NCBI GenBank assembly: GCA_027886185.1
Contig: WOAB01000858.1
Location: 992,001-1,056,000 of the forward strand
Direction: 5' to 3'
Origin: Rheum nobile
Lineage: Eukaryota; Streptophyta; Magnoliopsida; Caryophyllales; Polygonaceae
DNA: 64,000 bases
Shown piece after piece: positions 20,719 to 32,160 of this stretch (its first letter is position 1; each line of letters opens with the position of its first letter). The notes below the pieces were generated by a model. It was not told the DNA's origin. It saw nothing but the letters and a program-made list of their open reading frames with translations, and made no database searches. The position numbers were made by a program, and so were the translations under genes.

Positions 20719-21738
20719 TTACAGTTGCAATTTGCGAAACTCTCCAACTTCATCAATTCGCATGTTGCAATTCTTTACAACCCATAATGCCTTGTGCTCA
20801 AGCTCTACCGGAAGATGGCAAACTTTGCCAAACACCAATCTATAAGGCGACATCCCAATAGGAGTTTTGTAGGCTGTACGATAAGCCCATAAAGCATCAT
20901 CTAGTCTCAGGCTCCAATCCTTTCTATTCGGGGCGACCGTCTTCTCAAGAATGGTTTTGATCTCTCTATTGGACACTTCAGCTTGCCCATTAGTCTGTGG
21001 ATGGTAGGCAGTGGAAACTCTCTGTATGACAAGATATTTCTTTAATAGTGCACTCATAGTCTTGTTGCAGAAGTGAGTTTCCCTGTCACTTATCAAAGCC
21101 CTTGGGATTCCAAATCTAGCAAATATGTTTTCCTTCAGGAAACCTGCCACAACTTTAGAGTCATCAGTCCTAGTGGCCTTCGCTTCCACCCACTTGGAAA
21201 CGTAGTCCACTGCAAGCAAAATATAGAGGTTCCCAAAAGAACTAGGAAAGGGTTCCATAAAGTCAATGCCCCAAATATCAAAAATCTCACAAAAGATTGA
21301 TGGTGATTGTGGCATCTCATTCCTTTGAGACATATTCCCAACTCTCTGGCATCGATCATAAGACTTACAAAAGGAATATGCATCCCGAAAGATGTGTGAC
21401 CAATAAAATCATGCGTCCAACACCTTCCTAGCAGTTTTATTTGCCCCAAAGTGGCCCCCATATGCATGAGAATGACAAAAAGTTAAGACATATTGTACCT
21501 CATTATCCGGAAGACATCGACGGATTACCTTGTCAACACAGTGCTTCCAAAGATAATGGTCATCCCACACATAGAATCTAGACTCACGCCGTACCTTGTC
21601 CTTTTGTGCCTTAGAATAATTAGGCGGGAATTCTCCTAAAACAAGGAAGTTCACCAGATGGGTGTACCATGGCTTGAATGTGCGCACCTCGAGTAGCGTC
21701 TCTTCCGAACCAAACCCGGAAACCAAGTCAAAGGCCAA
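20719..21738 (-). pseudogene. Athila integrase, zinc-binding and catalytic domains (frameshifted)
   Basis: Two overlapping frames. The first (21738-21409) covers the zinc-binding region (CHSHAYGGHFGANKTARKVLDA). The second (21333-20719) covers the core: FDIWGIDFMEPFPSSFGN, the aspartate in SDRETHFCNK, and HPQTNGQAEVSNREIK with the catalytic glutamate. It ends in the lineage-typical AYRTAYKTPIGMSPYRLVFG. A frameshift lies between about 21410 and 21335, where the alternative frame keeps similar text. The usual DRGTHF is DRETHF here. Non-functional. Confidence 0.85.
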
Positions 21739-21862
21739 ACCGTGGTCGCGGATTGGGACCCACGGTCATGGATTTTCTTCTGTAGAATTAATGATGCAGA
21801 CTGATTCTCCAGGGACTAATCCGCGGTCGCGGAAAATTTTCCACGGTCGCGGATTTGCTTCT
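21738..21862. repeat. GC-rich palindrome cluster in Athila pol
   Basis: Four related motifs lie within 125 bases: CCGTGGTCGCGGATT (21740), CCACGGTCATGGATTTT (about 21760), AATCCGCGGTCGCGGAAA (21819) and TTCCACGGTCGCGGATTT (21839). They fall between RNase H and integrase and add codons such as RPWKIFRDRGLVP to the frame. They are arranged as pairs about 20 bases apart. The same motifs lie in the element's LTRs. Confidence 0.7.
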
Positions 21863-22398
21863 ATAGCGATTCCGAAGAGGGTGTCGTCAGGAAAATTACC
21901 CTGAATCTGTGTCTGCGTCTCGGGCTTGTCTTCTTCATGCACAAGTCTGCTCAGGTGATCTGCCACCAAATTCTGAGCTCCCTTCTTGTATCTAATCTCC
22001 ACATCAAACTCACTTAGCATCAAAATCCATCGAATCAATCTTGGTTTGGCTTATTTCTTCGTCAATAAATAATGAAGAGCTGCATGGTCGGTGTAGATAA
22101 TCACCTTGGTGCCAAGTAGGTATTGCCTAAATTTCTCCAAGGCGAATACAATAGCTAGCAATTCCTTTTTGGTGGTGGAGTAGTTTCGCTGTGCTCCATT
22201 CAAAGTCATGGAGGCATAGTGAATCACATGAGAAGCTCTTGCTTCTTTTTGCCCAATAACCGCTCCAATATCATAATCACTAGCATCACACATAATCTCG
22301 AAAGGGCGAGACCAATCTGGTGCCTGAATAATTGGTGCACTAGTGAGGCGAGCCTTCAATTCATCAAAATGCCTTCTTGCACTCAACACTAAGCTCAA
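21766..22398 (-). pseudogene. Athila RNase H and following linker (broken)
   Basis: The first frame (22398-22051) has the RNase H pieces CDASDYDIGAVIGQ, NYSTTKKELLAIVFALEKFR and IIYTDHAALHYLLTKK. A stop follows at about 22050, after which the same region continues as RWILMLSEFDVEIRYKKGAQNLVADHLSR. The linker then carries translated GC-rich palindromes and ends at a stop near 21766. The stop looks like a single base change of a glutamate codon. Confidence 0.85.
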
Positions 22399-23188
22399 AA
22401 TTCACTTCCTTCTTCAGCAGTTCACACAGGGGTGATGAGATCTTGGAAAAGTCTTTAATAAACCTGCGGTAGAAACCTACATGGCCTAGAAAAGAATGCA
22501 CTTCACGCACATTAGTAGGATAAGGCAAAGACTGAATTATATCAATCTTCGCCATATCGACCTCAATACCCTTAGATGATAGTATATGTCCTAGCACAAT
22601 GTCTTGTTCGACCATAAAGTGACACTTTTCAGAATTAAGAACCAAGTTGGTTTCTACACATCTTTTAAGCACAAGTGATAAATGGTATAAACATGCATCA
22701 AAGCTATCACCATGAACTGTGAAATCATCCATAAATACTTCAATAAAATGTTCCACATACTCAGAAAAAATGCTTACCATACATCTCTGAAAAGTCCCAA
22801 GTGCGTTACACAACCCAAATGGCATCATGCGGTATGCAAAAGTACCAAAATGACATGTAAATGTCGTCTTTTCTTGATCCTCTGGCGCTATGGCCACCTG
22901 AAAATAACCTGAGTATCCATCCAAAAAACAGTAATAGGGGCGACCAGCAAGTCGCTCAAGCATTTGATCAATAAAGGGTAAAGGAAAGTGATCCTTTCTA
23001 GTTACCGCATTCAACTTACGGTAATCAATGCATACTCTCCATCCTGTTTGCACTCGGGTGGGAACCAACTCTCCTTGCTGATTCTCTACAACTGTTATGC
23101 CTCCCTTCTTAGGAACAACCTGTGTAGGACTCACCCATTTACTATCAGAAATAGGGTAAATCATACCTGCTTGTAGGAGCTTCAACAC
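22364..23188 (-). pseudogene. Athila reverse transcriptase
   Basis: A 274-codon frame covers most of the polymerase domain: WVSPTQVVPKKGGITVV, GWRVCIDYRKLN, the first catalytic aspartate in CFLDGYSGYFQ (D90 counting from the methionine), MMPFGLCNALGTFQRCM and the metal-binding pair in VFMDDF (D154, D155). It ends with RSFLGH-type text (HSFLGHVGFYRRFIKDFSKI). The upstream end is out of frame with the protease, and the downstream end overlaps the RNase H frame out of phase, so at least two frameshifts break the polyprotein. The fold itself looks little damaged. Confidence 0.9.
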
Positions 23189-23206
23189 CCTTCTTTACCA
23201 CCTCCA

Positions 23207-24220
23207 TCATTGGTGGGTTGAGTCTTCTCTGCGGCTGCCTAGATGGCTTAGCTTCTCCCTCCAGCAGAATCCTATGCATACATGTAGTGGGACTAATCCC
23301 CTTGATGTCGGCAATGGACCATCCAAAGCTGTCTTGTGCTCCTTGAGCACTACCACCAATTTCTCATCTTGGTCCTTGGAGAGCTTGCTAGAGATAATGA
23401 CCGGTAATGTGTCATCCTTTCCAAGGAAGGCATACTTGAGGTGGTCTGGCAGCTGCTTACGGTAAATCTCTGGTGCCTGCACAATAGAAGGCAAAAGCTT
23501 CTCGCTTGGCACTGTTAGTGGAATGGGGCCAACGCCCAAAGGATTGAGAGGTAGCTTACCATAGGCATCCAATTGAGCCACAATTTCCTGTAGGTTAGTA
23601 GATAAAGCAAAATCTGCATGTGGAGCTACTATCTCATTCTCTAAAATAGATTGCAACTCATCCGAACAAGTAATATCAAAGACATCTTGTACAATAGGAT
23701 CAAGTACATCAATAGAGCATAGAGAATGATCATCAATGGGGTGTTTCATAGCATCATAAATATTGTATTCCACCTTCTCCCCATCGAATTCCATAGTAAG
23801 AGTTCCACTACTTACATCAATCTTTGTGCGGGCTGTTTTCAAAAATGGCCTACCTAACAGTATAGGGGTTGCATGCTTATCATGATCCATATCCAGCACA
23901 AAGAAGTCCGTAGGAAAAATCAGATTATCAACCATCACAAGAACATCTTCAACTATCCCTTTCGGGTATACATTAGATCTATCAGCCAATTGAACAACTA
24001 TTCCTGTTTCATGCAGTGGTCCTAATCCTAATGATTCATACAAGGAATAAGGCAAGACGTTTATAGATGCACCGAGATCTAGCATAGCTTTTTCAAATTT
24101 AGTGTCACCTATTACGCATGGAATACTAAACATGCCAGGATCACCACACTTCTTAGGCATACATCGTTGAAATACAGTAGAGACATGTTCGCTTACCTTA
24201 TTCTTTTGCTTTCCCTTCAA
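23207..24220 (-). pseudogene. Athila protease and start of reverse transcriptase region
   Basis: A 337-codon frame. The retroviral-type aspartic protease is clear: IPCVIGDTKFEKAMLDLGASINVLP (catalytic D48 in DLGAS), then VQLADRSNVYPKGIVEDVLV and ATPILLGRPFLKTARTKID. The tail (LPDHLKYAFLG, then ISSKLSKDQDEKLV) is the usual lead into reverse transcriptase. The frame ends around 23207, just short of the polymerase domain, which continues in another frame. Cut off from gag by breaks near 24220. Confidence 0.88.
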
Positions 24221-24223
24221 TTT

Positions 24224-24968
24224 CTAATTTCTTTTGATGGTACACAGTTCTTTCAGAAATTTATCATAGCGAGGAATACTCTTGACAAGTTTGAGTAAAG
24301 GAATGTTTACCTCGCATTTACTGAAGGTCTCGAAGATCTCCTTGTTGTTCTCCGGCCTTCTAGCGTCCTTCAGCGCTTGAGGGAATGGCTCAAGTGGCTT
24401 CTGGGAGCCGAGGGGAGGAAAATTCGAACGCACATAGTCGTCCTGGACGTCAGCGGGAAATCCACGGTCATAACTTGGGACTCGCGGCCACGGATCGGCT
24501 TTTGGAGAATTCGGCATTTCAGGGACCAATCCGCGGTCGCAGATTTTGACGCTGTTCATCCTCTGAAATTTCATCTTTCTACAGTAAGGTCTCTGACATC
24601 AATCCACGGTTGTGGTTTTCAATCCGCGATTGCGGATTTGCGTTCTGTTCATCTTCTGCAATTTCAACTCCGTTTTTAGCATATGTCTCTTCCAGTAGTT
24701 CGCCCCTTTCATCTAAGGGAGCGACATTCAGCTGCTTAACACTTCTCAGTGTCACCTTACTGACATTCTCTCTCGGGTTCACTACCGTTTGAGATGGTAG
24801 TTTCCTCGAATCCCTGGCCTCTAACTTGCTCAACGCTTGAGCGATTTGCCCAACCTGTATCTCAAGATTTTGAATGCTCGATCTAGTCTCGTGATTCTGT
24901 TGAACCATAGTGTTTTGTATCGATGATACACTCTGGGCAAGAGACTTGATCATGTCTTCAACGAACAT
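24224..24968 (-). pseudogene. Athila gag C-terminal region with inserted palindromes
   Basis: Two frames (24968-24579 and 24574-24224). The first begins with a heptad-like stretch (QSVSSIQNTMVQQNHETRSSIQNLEIQVGQIAQALS cannot be read as a known enzyme; it is the usual gag tail). The second ends in the known linker NIPLLKLVKSIPRYDKFLKELC before protease. Between them lie translated GC-rich palindromes at 24461-24495, 24529-24546 and 24601-24642, which cause breaks. The order matches other Athila gag genes. Confidence 0.75.
24458..24645. repeat. GC-rich palindrome cluster in Athila gag
   Basis: Motifs TCCACGGTCATAA, CTCGCGGCCACGGATC, AATCCGCGGTCGCAGATT, AATCCACGGTTGTGG and AATCCGCGATTGCGGATT follow each other in about 190 bases. 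They are separated by spacers of similar text (CAGGGACCAA before one copy here and CAGGGACTAA before one copy at 21811; GTTCTGTTCATC after two copies). The shared spacers suggest one longer repeat unit was copied. Confidence 0.7.
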
Positions 24969-26122
24969 AGGGGACTTGGATTTTGTCCCTGTGGCCTTGG
25001 GTTGAATGGGGGTCTAGGATGAGCTCCTTGTGGTTGAAATTGTTGTCGATGTGGAAATTGCTGAGCGTTTTGCGGATTCCCATATCTAAAGTTTGGGTGA
25101 TCGCTCCACCCTGGATTGTATGTGTTGGAGTATGGGTCATAGCAAGGTCTTGGAGGACCGAAACCTCCTACAACATTAAACTCGGCTTCCGGCTCTTGAA
25201 GTTGTGGACAAGCGTCCGTAGCATGGTATGCATCAACACAAATTCCACAAGAATTGAATTTTTGAGGGGTTCCTTTCAGCTTGAATCTCTTCATCATGTC
25301 CTTCATCTCAGCCAACTCAGAAAGTAGAGCGGATGGTGAGGAATCAACAACACTAACTCCATGAGCATTTGTCTTCCTGGTGAATTGTCTTGACCCTTCT
25401 GAGAGCTTGAAAAACAACTCAAAGGATGCAGCTGTTGTCTTATTGAGAATGTTGCCCCCACAAGCCGCATCCACAATTTGACGCTCATCATCCATCAGAC
25501 CACCATATAAGTAGAGAATAAAGTCCTGGTCAGAATAACCATGATAGGGGCAACTTGAGCATAGCCTCTTGAAGCGCTCATAGTACTCATACAAAGTTTC
25601 ACCAGCCTGTTGCTCAATACTGCTTATGCTCTTCTTCAGGCTATTCAGCTTCGTAGCAGGAAAGTACTTTTCTAAGAAGGCTTGCTTCATATTTGCCCAA
25701 GTATCAATACTGCCAGGGGCCAAATAGTAGAACCAATCCTTGGCCGCATCCTTCAAAGAGAAAGGAAAGGCCCTCAGCTTAATCTGGTCCTCAGTAACTC
25801 CAATAGGTTTCATACTCGTGTAGACGACATGAAATTCAGCGAGATGCTTGTTGGGATCATCTCCATTCAAACCATGGAAAGATGGGAGCAAGTGAATCAA
25901 ACCAGATTTCAACTCAAAGTTCACTTCCTCAGCTAGAGCAGGAAACTGCACAACAAGCGGTTGCTGTGCTAAGTTGGGCGCGGTCAGCTGTCTCAAGGTC
26001 TGGTCAGCCATCTCAAAGCGCGGTTGGAGTGATCTGTTTATCCTGCGGTTGCTATGAAGCGTTCGCTCGATTTCTGGATCAAGATTCGCAAGAGATATAT
26101 CAGTAGAACGGGTGTGAACCAT
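24950..26122 (-). CDS. Athila gag, N-terminal and core
   Basis: A 390-codon open frame. The core reads FELKSGLIHLLPSFHGLNG, KLRAFPFSLKDAAKDWFYYL, FLEKYFPATKLNSLKKSI, ETLYEYYERFKRLCSSCPYHG and DAACGGNILNKTTAASFELF, the capsid-forming part of this lineage's gag. A zinc knuckle C-x2-C-x4-H-x4-C (CGICVDAYHATDAC) follows near residue 295. It ends in a Q/P-rich tail. The start at 26122 lies about 65 bases downstream of the primer site, as expected. The frame is open to its stop, but the natural protein would have continued, so a frameshift near 24960 truncates it. Confidence 0.88.
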   Translation of the reverse strand: MVHTRSTDISLANLDPEIERTLHSNRRINRSLQPRFEMADQTLRQLTAPNLAQQPLVVQFPALAEEVNFELKSGLIHLLPSFHGLNGDDPNKHLAEFHVVYTSMKPIGVTEDQIKLRAFPFSLKDAAKDWFYYLAPGSIDTWANMKQAFLEKYFPATKLNSLKKSISSIEQQAGETLYEYYERFKRLCSSCPYHGYSDQDFILYLYGGLMDDERQIVDAACGGNILNKTTAASFELFFKLSEGSRQFTRKTNAHGVSVVDSSPSALLSELAEMKDMMKRFKLKGTPQKFNSCGICVDAYHATDACPQLQEPEAEFNVVGGFGPPRPCYDPYSNTYNPGWSDHPNFRYGNPQNAQQFPHRQQFQPQGAHPRPPFNPRPQGQNPSPLCSLKT

Positions 26123-26184
26123 AATACAGGTTCACATAACAGTTGGTAAACAAACAAACAAATAGAGAAACAGAAAATTGAATT

Positions 26185-26203
26185 CCCCGGCAACGGCGCC
26201 AAA
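26185..26203 (-). other. Primer-binding site of Athila
   Basis: The minus strand reads TTTGGCGCCGTTGCCGGGG, three bases inside the LTR edge. This is the standard site of Athila and related gypsy elements. Confidence 0.9.
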
Positions 26204-26205
26204 TT

Positions 26206-27413
26206 TGACGAGGCTAAAGTCGTTATGCCTATCAAAGAATCCCTAAAAACCTAACCAAGTATAGCAGGCAAGTAAGGACCGAACCCAAGGAAATCAAATG
26301 ATCTATTTCTATGTAGGAAAGTAAGTTACCAACTTGGAACTAGGGGGGATTGTTGTTTGGTTTTCTATAACTAATGGATTAAAGCAGGAAATGGTTAAGA
26401 TTGTTGTAAATATGATTGTAAGTTCACCTAACAGATATCCACACTTCAGTATGATAGGTTGATAATTGATTATCTCAAGTTCATTCAATCCTATGATTGT
26501 TCCTATTCCGATCTTATGTATATTAACATGTCAACTAGCCTTGAAAATACTAACTATTAAATAATCAAGAAACTATCAAGATTCAATTTAACAACAACAG
26601 TAAGTATAGGAATTAAGCAGGATACATGCAACACTTAACAACTAGTCAGTATTCAACATGCAATCAATTCTCTTCACAATAAACATTCATAACTAGTTCT
26701 TGTAAATTGTGGTTGCTACTCTAGATAAGGAATTTCAACTAGAAATAACCAAATTCTAGCAATGGAAAATTACTAATATCAACTAGTTGCGCAGGCTAGC
26801 GAAATCAACAAGATTCAATAAAGATAAGGTCAAAGAGAATTAATACAATCCAAAGGAAATAGAACGAGAGTAATAATCTCACAACCAAAGCAACTGAAGG
26901 CTTCAATCGTCAGGCGAAACAAAGGTGTTTAGTTCCTTCTCATGGTTTGTGAGCAAAAAACTAGGAGAAAGAGAAAGCGTAAAACTCAAAACTGCATAAT
27001 AATATCAAACTAGAGTTTTCTAAACTTAAATACCTACTACTACTACTAATAATATAATAATAAGTCTAAAAACGAAATACTGAAAGTACAAAACGGAACA
27101 CATTGCTGATTCTCGGCCCATGATCCACGGCCGCGGCCAGAATTTCCGCGGTCGCAGATTGGCCTCTGTAACAGATCTTGTCCAGTGATGAATCTGCGGG
27201 CGCGGGTGTGATTTCCGCGGATTAGCTCCTGTTTCTGATCTTCAGCGTCTCTTCTGCATCCGAGGCTCCAGCTCCAAGTCTTCTGTAATTCTCTATATTT
27301 CTTCACTTCAACTCTTCTCTTCCGAATCACAGAATTGCCTCTAAAATGCCTCCAATCCTCTCCTAAACTATGCTAATAATTCCTAGTTACGCTATACAAA
27401 GTACAACGTATCA
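26206..27413 (-). repeat. Right (5') LTR of Athila
   Basis: 1208 bp, close to the left LTR throughout. The palindrome pair at about 27121-27158 matches that of the left copy, while the second pair (27191-27220) has lost part of a motif. Confidence 0.93.
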
Positions 27414-30049
27414 TAAAGCTCCTTGTCGTAAGTGGGATAGTTCAAGGTGGCCACGGTGAGTTTCTCACTGAAGAACGCGATGGGCCTCTTATCCTGGTGC
27501 AAGACGCTGTCAATGCCGATATTTGATACGTCGCATTCAATCTCAAAGTGTTTGTTGAAGTCAGGAAGTTGGAGAAGGGGCGCGTTGCACAGGGTCGCTT
27601 TCAACGCGTTGAATGCGTTCTCGTGGTGTTCCAACCAATTCACCGCGGCGCCCTTCCTTGTGAGCTCATGGAGAGGCGAGGCGATGGAGCTGAAGTCGCG
27701 GACAAACCTCCGGTAAAATCCTGCCAAGCCAAGGAAGCTGCGTACCATGGTTGGAGTTGTAGGCGTGGGCCAATCCCTGATTGCCTTCACCTTGTCTTCA
27801 TCTACGCGGAGGCCATCTTTGGAGACCACGTAGCCTAGAAAGTTAGTGGTGTCTGAGCAAAAACGACACTTGCCGAGGTTGGCATACAATTGCTCACGTC
27901 TCAAGCACTCTAACACAAGCCTAAGGTTCTCTATATGCTCATCAAGACTATGTGAAAACATCAAAATGTCATCAAAATAAACCACAACAAATTTGCCCAG
28001 AAATTCCCTCAAAACGTGGTTCATCAGCCACATGAACGTGCTTGGTACGTTAGTGAGACCAAAAGGCATGACGAGCCATTCATAAAGGCCATATTTCGTC
28101 TTGAACGCGGTCTTCAATTCATCACCCCCCTTCATGTGAATTTGGTGATAGCCGTTCTTCAAGTCAATTTTGGAGAAGTGGATCGGGCCGTGTAACTGAT
28201 CAAGCATGTCGTCGAGGCATGGGATCGGGTGCTTGTACTTCACCGTAATCTGATTGATGGCGCGACAGTCGACACACATGCTCCATGATCCATCTTTCTT
28301 GGGCACGAGGATCACGGGGACATCGCAATGGCTTAGGGATTCCCTCACGTAGCCGCGATCCAGCAGTTCCTGCACCTGGCGCTGCAACTCCTTGGTTTCC
28401 TCAGGGCCGACGCGATAGGCAGCGCGGTTGGGCATCGAGGCACTTGGCACCAAATCAATTTGATGCTCAATACCATGCAATGGTGGAAGGCCATGCAGAA
28501 GCTCCTCTAGAAACACGTCATCGAACTCGGCGAGCAACGCATTGATGGCGCTCGGCAAAGGGTCGGCGACGGGCATCTCTGGAATGCATGGAGTGGGCAC
28601 CAACAGGAAACATGGCGCCTTTCCACTCAAGGTGGCAGTTAGGTCGTTGGGCCGCGTGAGAAGCAATTTGTTCTCACAGCTACCTTGCAACGCGGCACTT
28701 GTTGGCGCGTTATTCACACTATCCTTGCAACGCGATCTATCCTTGGGCGCGTTGTCGTTGGAAGCGCTATGTTGCCCTGAGGGAGTACGCGATCTCCTGT
28801 TGCCAGTGCCTGGGGTCGTTGAAGATTCTCTAGAATTTGGGTTGGATCGCGTTGGCGTCGATGCGGCTTTGGCTGTTTCCAATGCCTTTTGGCAATCGCG
28901 TTTGATCTGATCTTGTAAAATCTCATGTGGATACATGGGTAAGAGGGTGAAGCGCTTCCCATGGTAAGTAAACACGTAAGTGTTTAAATAGCCATCGTGA
29001 AGAACGCGCCTGTCGAATTGCCATGAGCACCCCAGTAAAAGATGTGTGACATCCATTGCAATGACATCACATAGGACCGAGTCCGAATATTGGCCAATGG
29101 AAAAAGAGATAAGACATTGTCCAGTTACAGTGTTACCAGAACTCGAAGAAGTCCACTGTAGGCCATAGGGTTGTGGGTGAGGCGTGGTCGGCAGGTTGAA
29201 ATGGTTGACCACTTTCTCATTGATTATATTGCAGCAGCTGCCTCCATCAATGATGACACTCAAGAACGCTGTCTTGACCAGGCAATGCGTGTGGAAGAGG
29301 TTCTCGCATTGGTCGACCAGTGTGGCCTCCTTGACAGTGAGGTTACGGCGCGTGACAAGGCTGAGAGGTGTGCCGTCATGGAGCGCGGTGGCTTCACACG
29401 TGTAGGCCTCCTCATTGTCATCCTCGAATCCTTCTTCGATGGTTTCTAGCTGGGTCTCCTCCTCCTCGTAAGATTCACAGCCCGCGGCAATGTTGGAGAA
29501 GAGGACCTTCTTGTTGTTTGGACATTCCCTTTTGTAGTGGCCTCGCTCTCCACACTTGAAGCATTCAAGGTCACGCGCGCGCTCAGTGGTCGGTGAGAAC
29601 CCTTTTGGTGGTGTCGCGCGAGCGGCACTGGATATTGGCGTTGCGGTCTTGCCATGTCGGCCTTGATTGGACGCGTTGGTTCCTATGGGTGGAGCGCGCA
29701 CATTAGTAGTAGGGGATTGACCAGGGTTAGGATCATACCTTCGTTGGCCTTGATTTTGCCAAGAGGTTTTCCGGCGACGCGATAGTTGATGGTGTATTTG
29801 CATCGCGGTGTGAGTCAAGGTGTTGAGATCCTTGATTGGCAAAATCTCAAGCTGGTCACGGATTGACACATTCAAACCACTCAGAAATTTTGTCGGAAGG
29901 GTGGACGGGGCGACACTTATGCTTGCCTTGTAGTACATGTCCTCCAAGTGAGAGAAGAACTCCAGAGGCGTTTTGGTGCCTTGTCGCGCCATGGCAATCT
30001 CCATTCGCATCTGGTTTCTATAGTCGGCGGGCACGTACTTCTTTGTCAT
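27392..30049 (-). pseudogene. Chromovirus gag-pol, upstream part: gag end, protease, RT, RNase H start
   Basis: An open frame of 885 codons. Its last few codons (27392-27413) are Athila LTR. In order it shows the gag core end (FFSHLEDMYYKA), a zinc knuckle (C163, C166, H171, C176), an aspartic protease with D268-G-G, and reverse transcriptase with D629 (FSKIDL) and the YFDD pair D693/D694 (VVYFDDILMF), then SFLGLAGFYRRFV. RNase H begins with CDVSNIGIDSVL and is cut at the Athila insertion after YDKELY. The active-site residues look intact, so the coding potential was good when Athila jumped in. The gag upstream is damaged, so the piece is classed as non-functional. Confidence 0.9.
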
Positions 30050-31431
30050 GACGTAGACAAGCTGGTGCCACTCTGTGATAGGGACAAGGTGTCAACGAAT
30101 GCGGTCATCGACGAACCTGTGCCACCAAACGTGTGCAACACCTCGAAAGTGGAGCATTTCCGCGTCCACATGCTCGTCCGTGGGGATGTGATAATATCGC
30201 AAAGTATCATTTGTATCCTGCACCCACTCAAGAAAAACAGCCGGATCATTTCACCAAAGAAATGCTCAATTTTGACCTTTACCTCGTGGCGGCTAAGCCA
30301 TGGTGTGGGTGGAGCAGGCTAGGGCGCATAAGCGCATTGTGTAGGGGCTTGAGCGCGATGAAGTTGACGGCGAGTACGGCCATCCTGGACATCGTCAGTG
30401 GCGAAGACCGCGGTTGGCGTATTGTACTCTGCGCGTTGCTGTCTTCGCGTAGGAGCATGGGCATCGTTGCAGCGACGAAAGTCACGTGGCATGTCCTCGT
30501 GGTGTTGGCCACGAGTGTCACGCGTATTGTCGCCTTGGACGCGATGCTGTGGGCCCAATTGCTCGTGTGGGGGCGGAATCCAATCCGCGGGCCTGTCCTG
30601 GAGCTTAATGGGATCACCAAGGGGAGGATGGTAGGAGCCTGGGTTGATGATTCCTGCGTCCTCCATCTCTTCATCGTCGAACTCGTCGAAGTCATCATGG
30701 ATAGTCGGCGTAGTCGATCCATAGCCATCGGAACCATAGCGTGGTGTGCGTGTGCTTTGATGGCCAAGGTGGTCGTTTATGTCGAAGGGCACCAAAGTGG
30801 GGTTATAGAGACACTGACGCGGTTCAACGCCTATGGCGCAGAAAGATCTACGCGGTAGACCGGATTCGCATTCATCGCGGCGTGCGCGGCCAGCAAGAGG
30901 CGTTGAGGCATTCTCATGGCGACGTCGAGTTCCTCTGGCTGCATACCTGTCATGAAAGTCAAAGGGTTCAGAGTACTCACCATGTGAATCATTGTCGCGG
31001 TAGGAGCCGCTGTCGTAGCCGGCAAGGGTTGCTCACAGTGCGTAGCGGTCGCGGCGTGGCTGCGGATTGGAGGTTGAAGGCATCAACCCTTTGCCATTGT
31101 CCACGCGCGGTTGGCTTGGCCCAGCTTCAGTGGGACGCGGCCATCCCGCGGCATCCATCGGAATCATTGTTGTCGTCGTTGGCAGCACTGGTGCAGTGCG
31201 CTGTGTTGCTTGGAGTTGAGCAACTTGGCGTCGTAACTCTTGTATCTCGCGTTGTTCAGCGAAGAGCTCCAGAATGGGATCTTCAAGGTTGGGGTCATGC
31301 TGGGGAACCAAAGAAGGGTTCGGCGCGTTGCCGATTTCGTTGCCGTCTCCTTGATTATGAGTCGGGGCCGTCATGCTTCCTATGACAATGTGACCAGACA
31401 TCCAATTAAAACGAACAAGAGACAAAAGCAA
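30050..31431 (-). pseudogene. Chromovirus gag, damaged
   Basis: On the minus strand the region begins with a leader peptide containing a short coiled-coil-like stretch (EIQELRRQVAQLQ, near 31205-31245) and reads on through an acidic segment (DDFDEFDDEEMEDAG). The gag core start is recognisable near 30270-30060 but only by changing frame. One base seems missing near 30249 (FFGE…), and an in-frame TGA lies at 30092-30094. A further break near 31030 separates the first frame. Minus-strand frames 31431-31033 and 30795-30319 are the longest open pieces. No full-length gag can be made. Confidence 0.7.
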
Positions 31432-32143
31432 CCAAATATCACGTAAGCACTAAACAAGACACACAAGTTCACGTAGGTGGTCAGTTTTAGGAATGCCGAG
31501 AGGGCGGCTAGGCTAAACACAATAATGGTGTGAAAAGCAAGTACGAAAAGCAAACAAGACTTTAAGCAAATAATCCTAACCTCTACGCAAGCAATCAACA
31601 ATAGCTAACGTAACTTACCTTCTAGGAGGAGCCTAGACGATGGAGAGGTAGAGAAATGAGCCAAGGCCGAGTGGGAGAAGAAGGGTTGCCTTATTTTGGG
31701 TTTCCACTTCTTATAGATCGGATCTTCTTCTTTTTTCTAGTGCACGAGATCTTTGACTTTAATTAGATCTCGGATAAGTAGGAATCAAAACAAATAACGG
31801 CCTTGGTAACTTAAGAAAGAAAATCACACAATATTTCATTATTGGAGAGAGAAAGATTTTGAGATTTGGTGGTTGTAACTAGAATTCAAATTACGCAAGA
31901 TATTAGTGATATTTTATGCAAGAAAATCAGAAATCAATCACTCAAATCTCGGAAGATCTCAAACTAGCAAATCACACCAAAAATCGCGTTGAATGGAAAA
32001 AAATTCGACCAAGTGCTTAACTTGAGAAGCCGATGGGAATGGCAAATTTTCTTTCTTTTTTGTGAATATGATGGCGGAAGCAATCGAATGGGCAAGAAAA
32101 AAAAATCGTGAACAAATGTACTTGAAATAGAGACTTACAAGAC
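31432..32143 (-). other. Chromovirus 5' leader
   Basis: About 710 bp of non-coding sequence between the primer site and gag. AT-rich, without a supported open frame. Confidence 0.6.
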
Positions 32144-32159
32144 CAACCTCTGATGCCAG
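32144..32159 (-). other. Primer-binding site of the chromovirus
   Basis: The minus strand reads TGGCATCAGAGG, two changes from the tRNA-Met-type site TGGTATCAGAGC. It lies one base inside the LTR edge at 32161. Confidence 0.75.
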
Positions 32160-32160
32160 T

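Larger units (their letters stand above)
16567..27413 (-). mobile_element. Athila element (Ty3/gypsy), nested in chromovirus pol
   Basis: LTRs at 16567-17797 and 26206-27413 open TGACGAGG and close GTATCA. They are flanked by a perfect TAAAG duplication (16562-16566 and 27414-27418). The primer site (TTTGGCGCCGTTGCCGGGG on the minus strand) and tract (AAGTATGGGGGAATT) are standard for this lineage. Gag, protease, reverse transcriptase, RNase H, integrase and the Athila-specific ORF after pol all follow in the right order on the minus strand, each broken by stops or frameshifts. It inserted into the RNase H part of the chromovirus pol. Confidence 0.93.

Noticed and set aside
28285..31385. Plus-strand frames opposite the chromovirus gag-pol, up to 241 codons
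   Set aside because: Shadow frames of a GC-rich coding strand. The minus strand carries the recognisable domains.
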